Shown in pieces: positions 63,951-64,000 of a DNA stretch of 64,000 nucleotides. Origin of the DNA: Phycisphaerales bacterium (GTDB lineage: Bacteria > Planctomycetota > Phycisphaerae > UBA1845); the NCBI GenBank assembly GCA_020852275.1, contig JADZBE010000033.1, positions 1 to 64,000 of the forward strand, read 5' to 3'. The notes beneath the pieces were generated by a model, which saw only the letters and a list, made by a program, of their open reading frames with translations, was not told where the DNA came from and did not search any database. The first letter of the stretch is position 1; each line of letters starts with the position of its first letter. Made by a program: the position numbers and the translations under genes.

Positions 63951-64000
63951 CGTCACTCCGTGACGAACGAATTCAGATGCGAGCGTGGCTGGGATTCATG

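Overview
This window is GC-rich chromosomal DNA, most likely from a planctomycete in or near the Phycisphaerae. That placement is inference from several traits: a PF07638-type sigma factor next to a receptor-like Ser/Thr kinase (60564-57250), a second kinase fused to TPR-like repeats, a prepilin-like secreted protein whose N-terminus is typical of planctomycetes (23555-22785), secreted multi-domain proteins with an unfamiliar Cys-rich tail, and intergenic spacers crowded with short palindromic and tandem repeats. No rRNA, tRNA, CRISPR array or intact insertion sequence was seen.

Layout. 0.25-6.6 kb: a plus-strand run of housekeeping genes (fused MoaD-MoaE, endonuclease III, RDD membrane protein, HflX, zinc-peptidase-like protein), several overlapping at start and stop. 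6.6-11.1 kb: a small membrane protein, a class IV aminotransferase-like protein that may lack its PLP lysine, cardiolipin synthase flanked by inverted copies of a repeat, and Pcm. 11.4-22.7 kb: a chemotaxis-type signalling locus: RsbW-like kinase, STAS protein, hybrid CheA, CheW, two chemoreceptors (one with a c-type haem motif), CheB and CheR. 22.8-30 kb: prepilin-like protein, Tat-exported amine oxidase, gapA, a small McrA-head-like protein, a truncated methyltransferase and a methyltransferase-glycosyltransferase fusion. 30-38 kb: secreted proteins and a BlaI / M56-peptidase pair in which the peptidase carries EF-hands. Two of the secreted proteins (30.2 kb and 36.7 kb) share a Cys-rich C-terminal domain of about 80 residues.

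38.6-44.8 kb is a zone of decay: gpmI carries a repeat-derived insertion, a SEC-C gene is broken by a frameshift and a stop, and a RhuM gene and a SNF2 helicase gene are joined tail to tail at a deletion scar. 44.8-51.0 kb is an arsenic island: ArsR and ArsM, then a second ArsR, an ArsP-type permease, two thioredoxin-like proteins, a CcdA-like protein and Acr3. This would combine methylation, efflux of inorganic and organic arsenic, and membrane redox transfer. 51-64 kb: CPBP protease, UbiA prenyltransferase, gamma-carbonic anhydrase, two Ser/Thr kinases with TPR-like regions, the sigma factor, a lipoprotein, an unusually AT-rich secreted protein, aspartate-semialdehyde dehydrogenase and an AtpZ/AtpI-like protein at the right edge, probably the head of an ATP synthase operon.

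All calls were made by reading translated sequence by eye. Family names rest on motifs, not on database searches.
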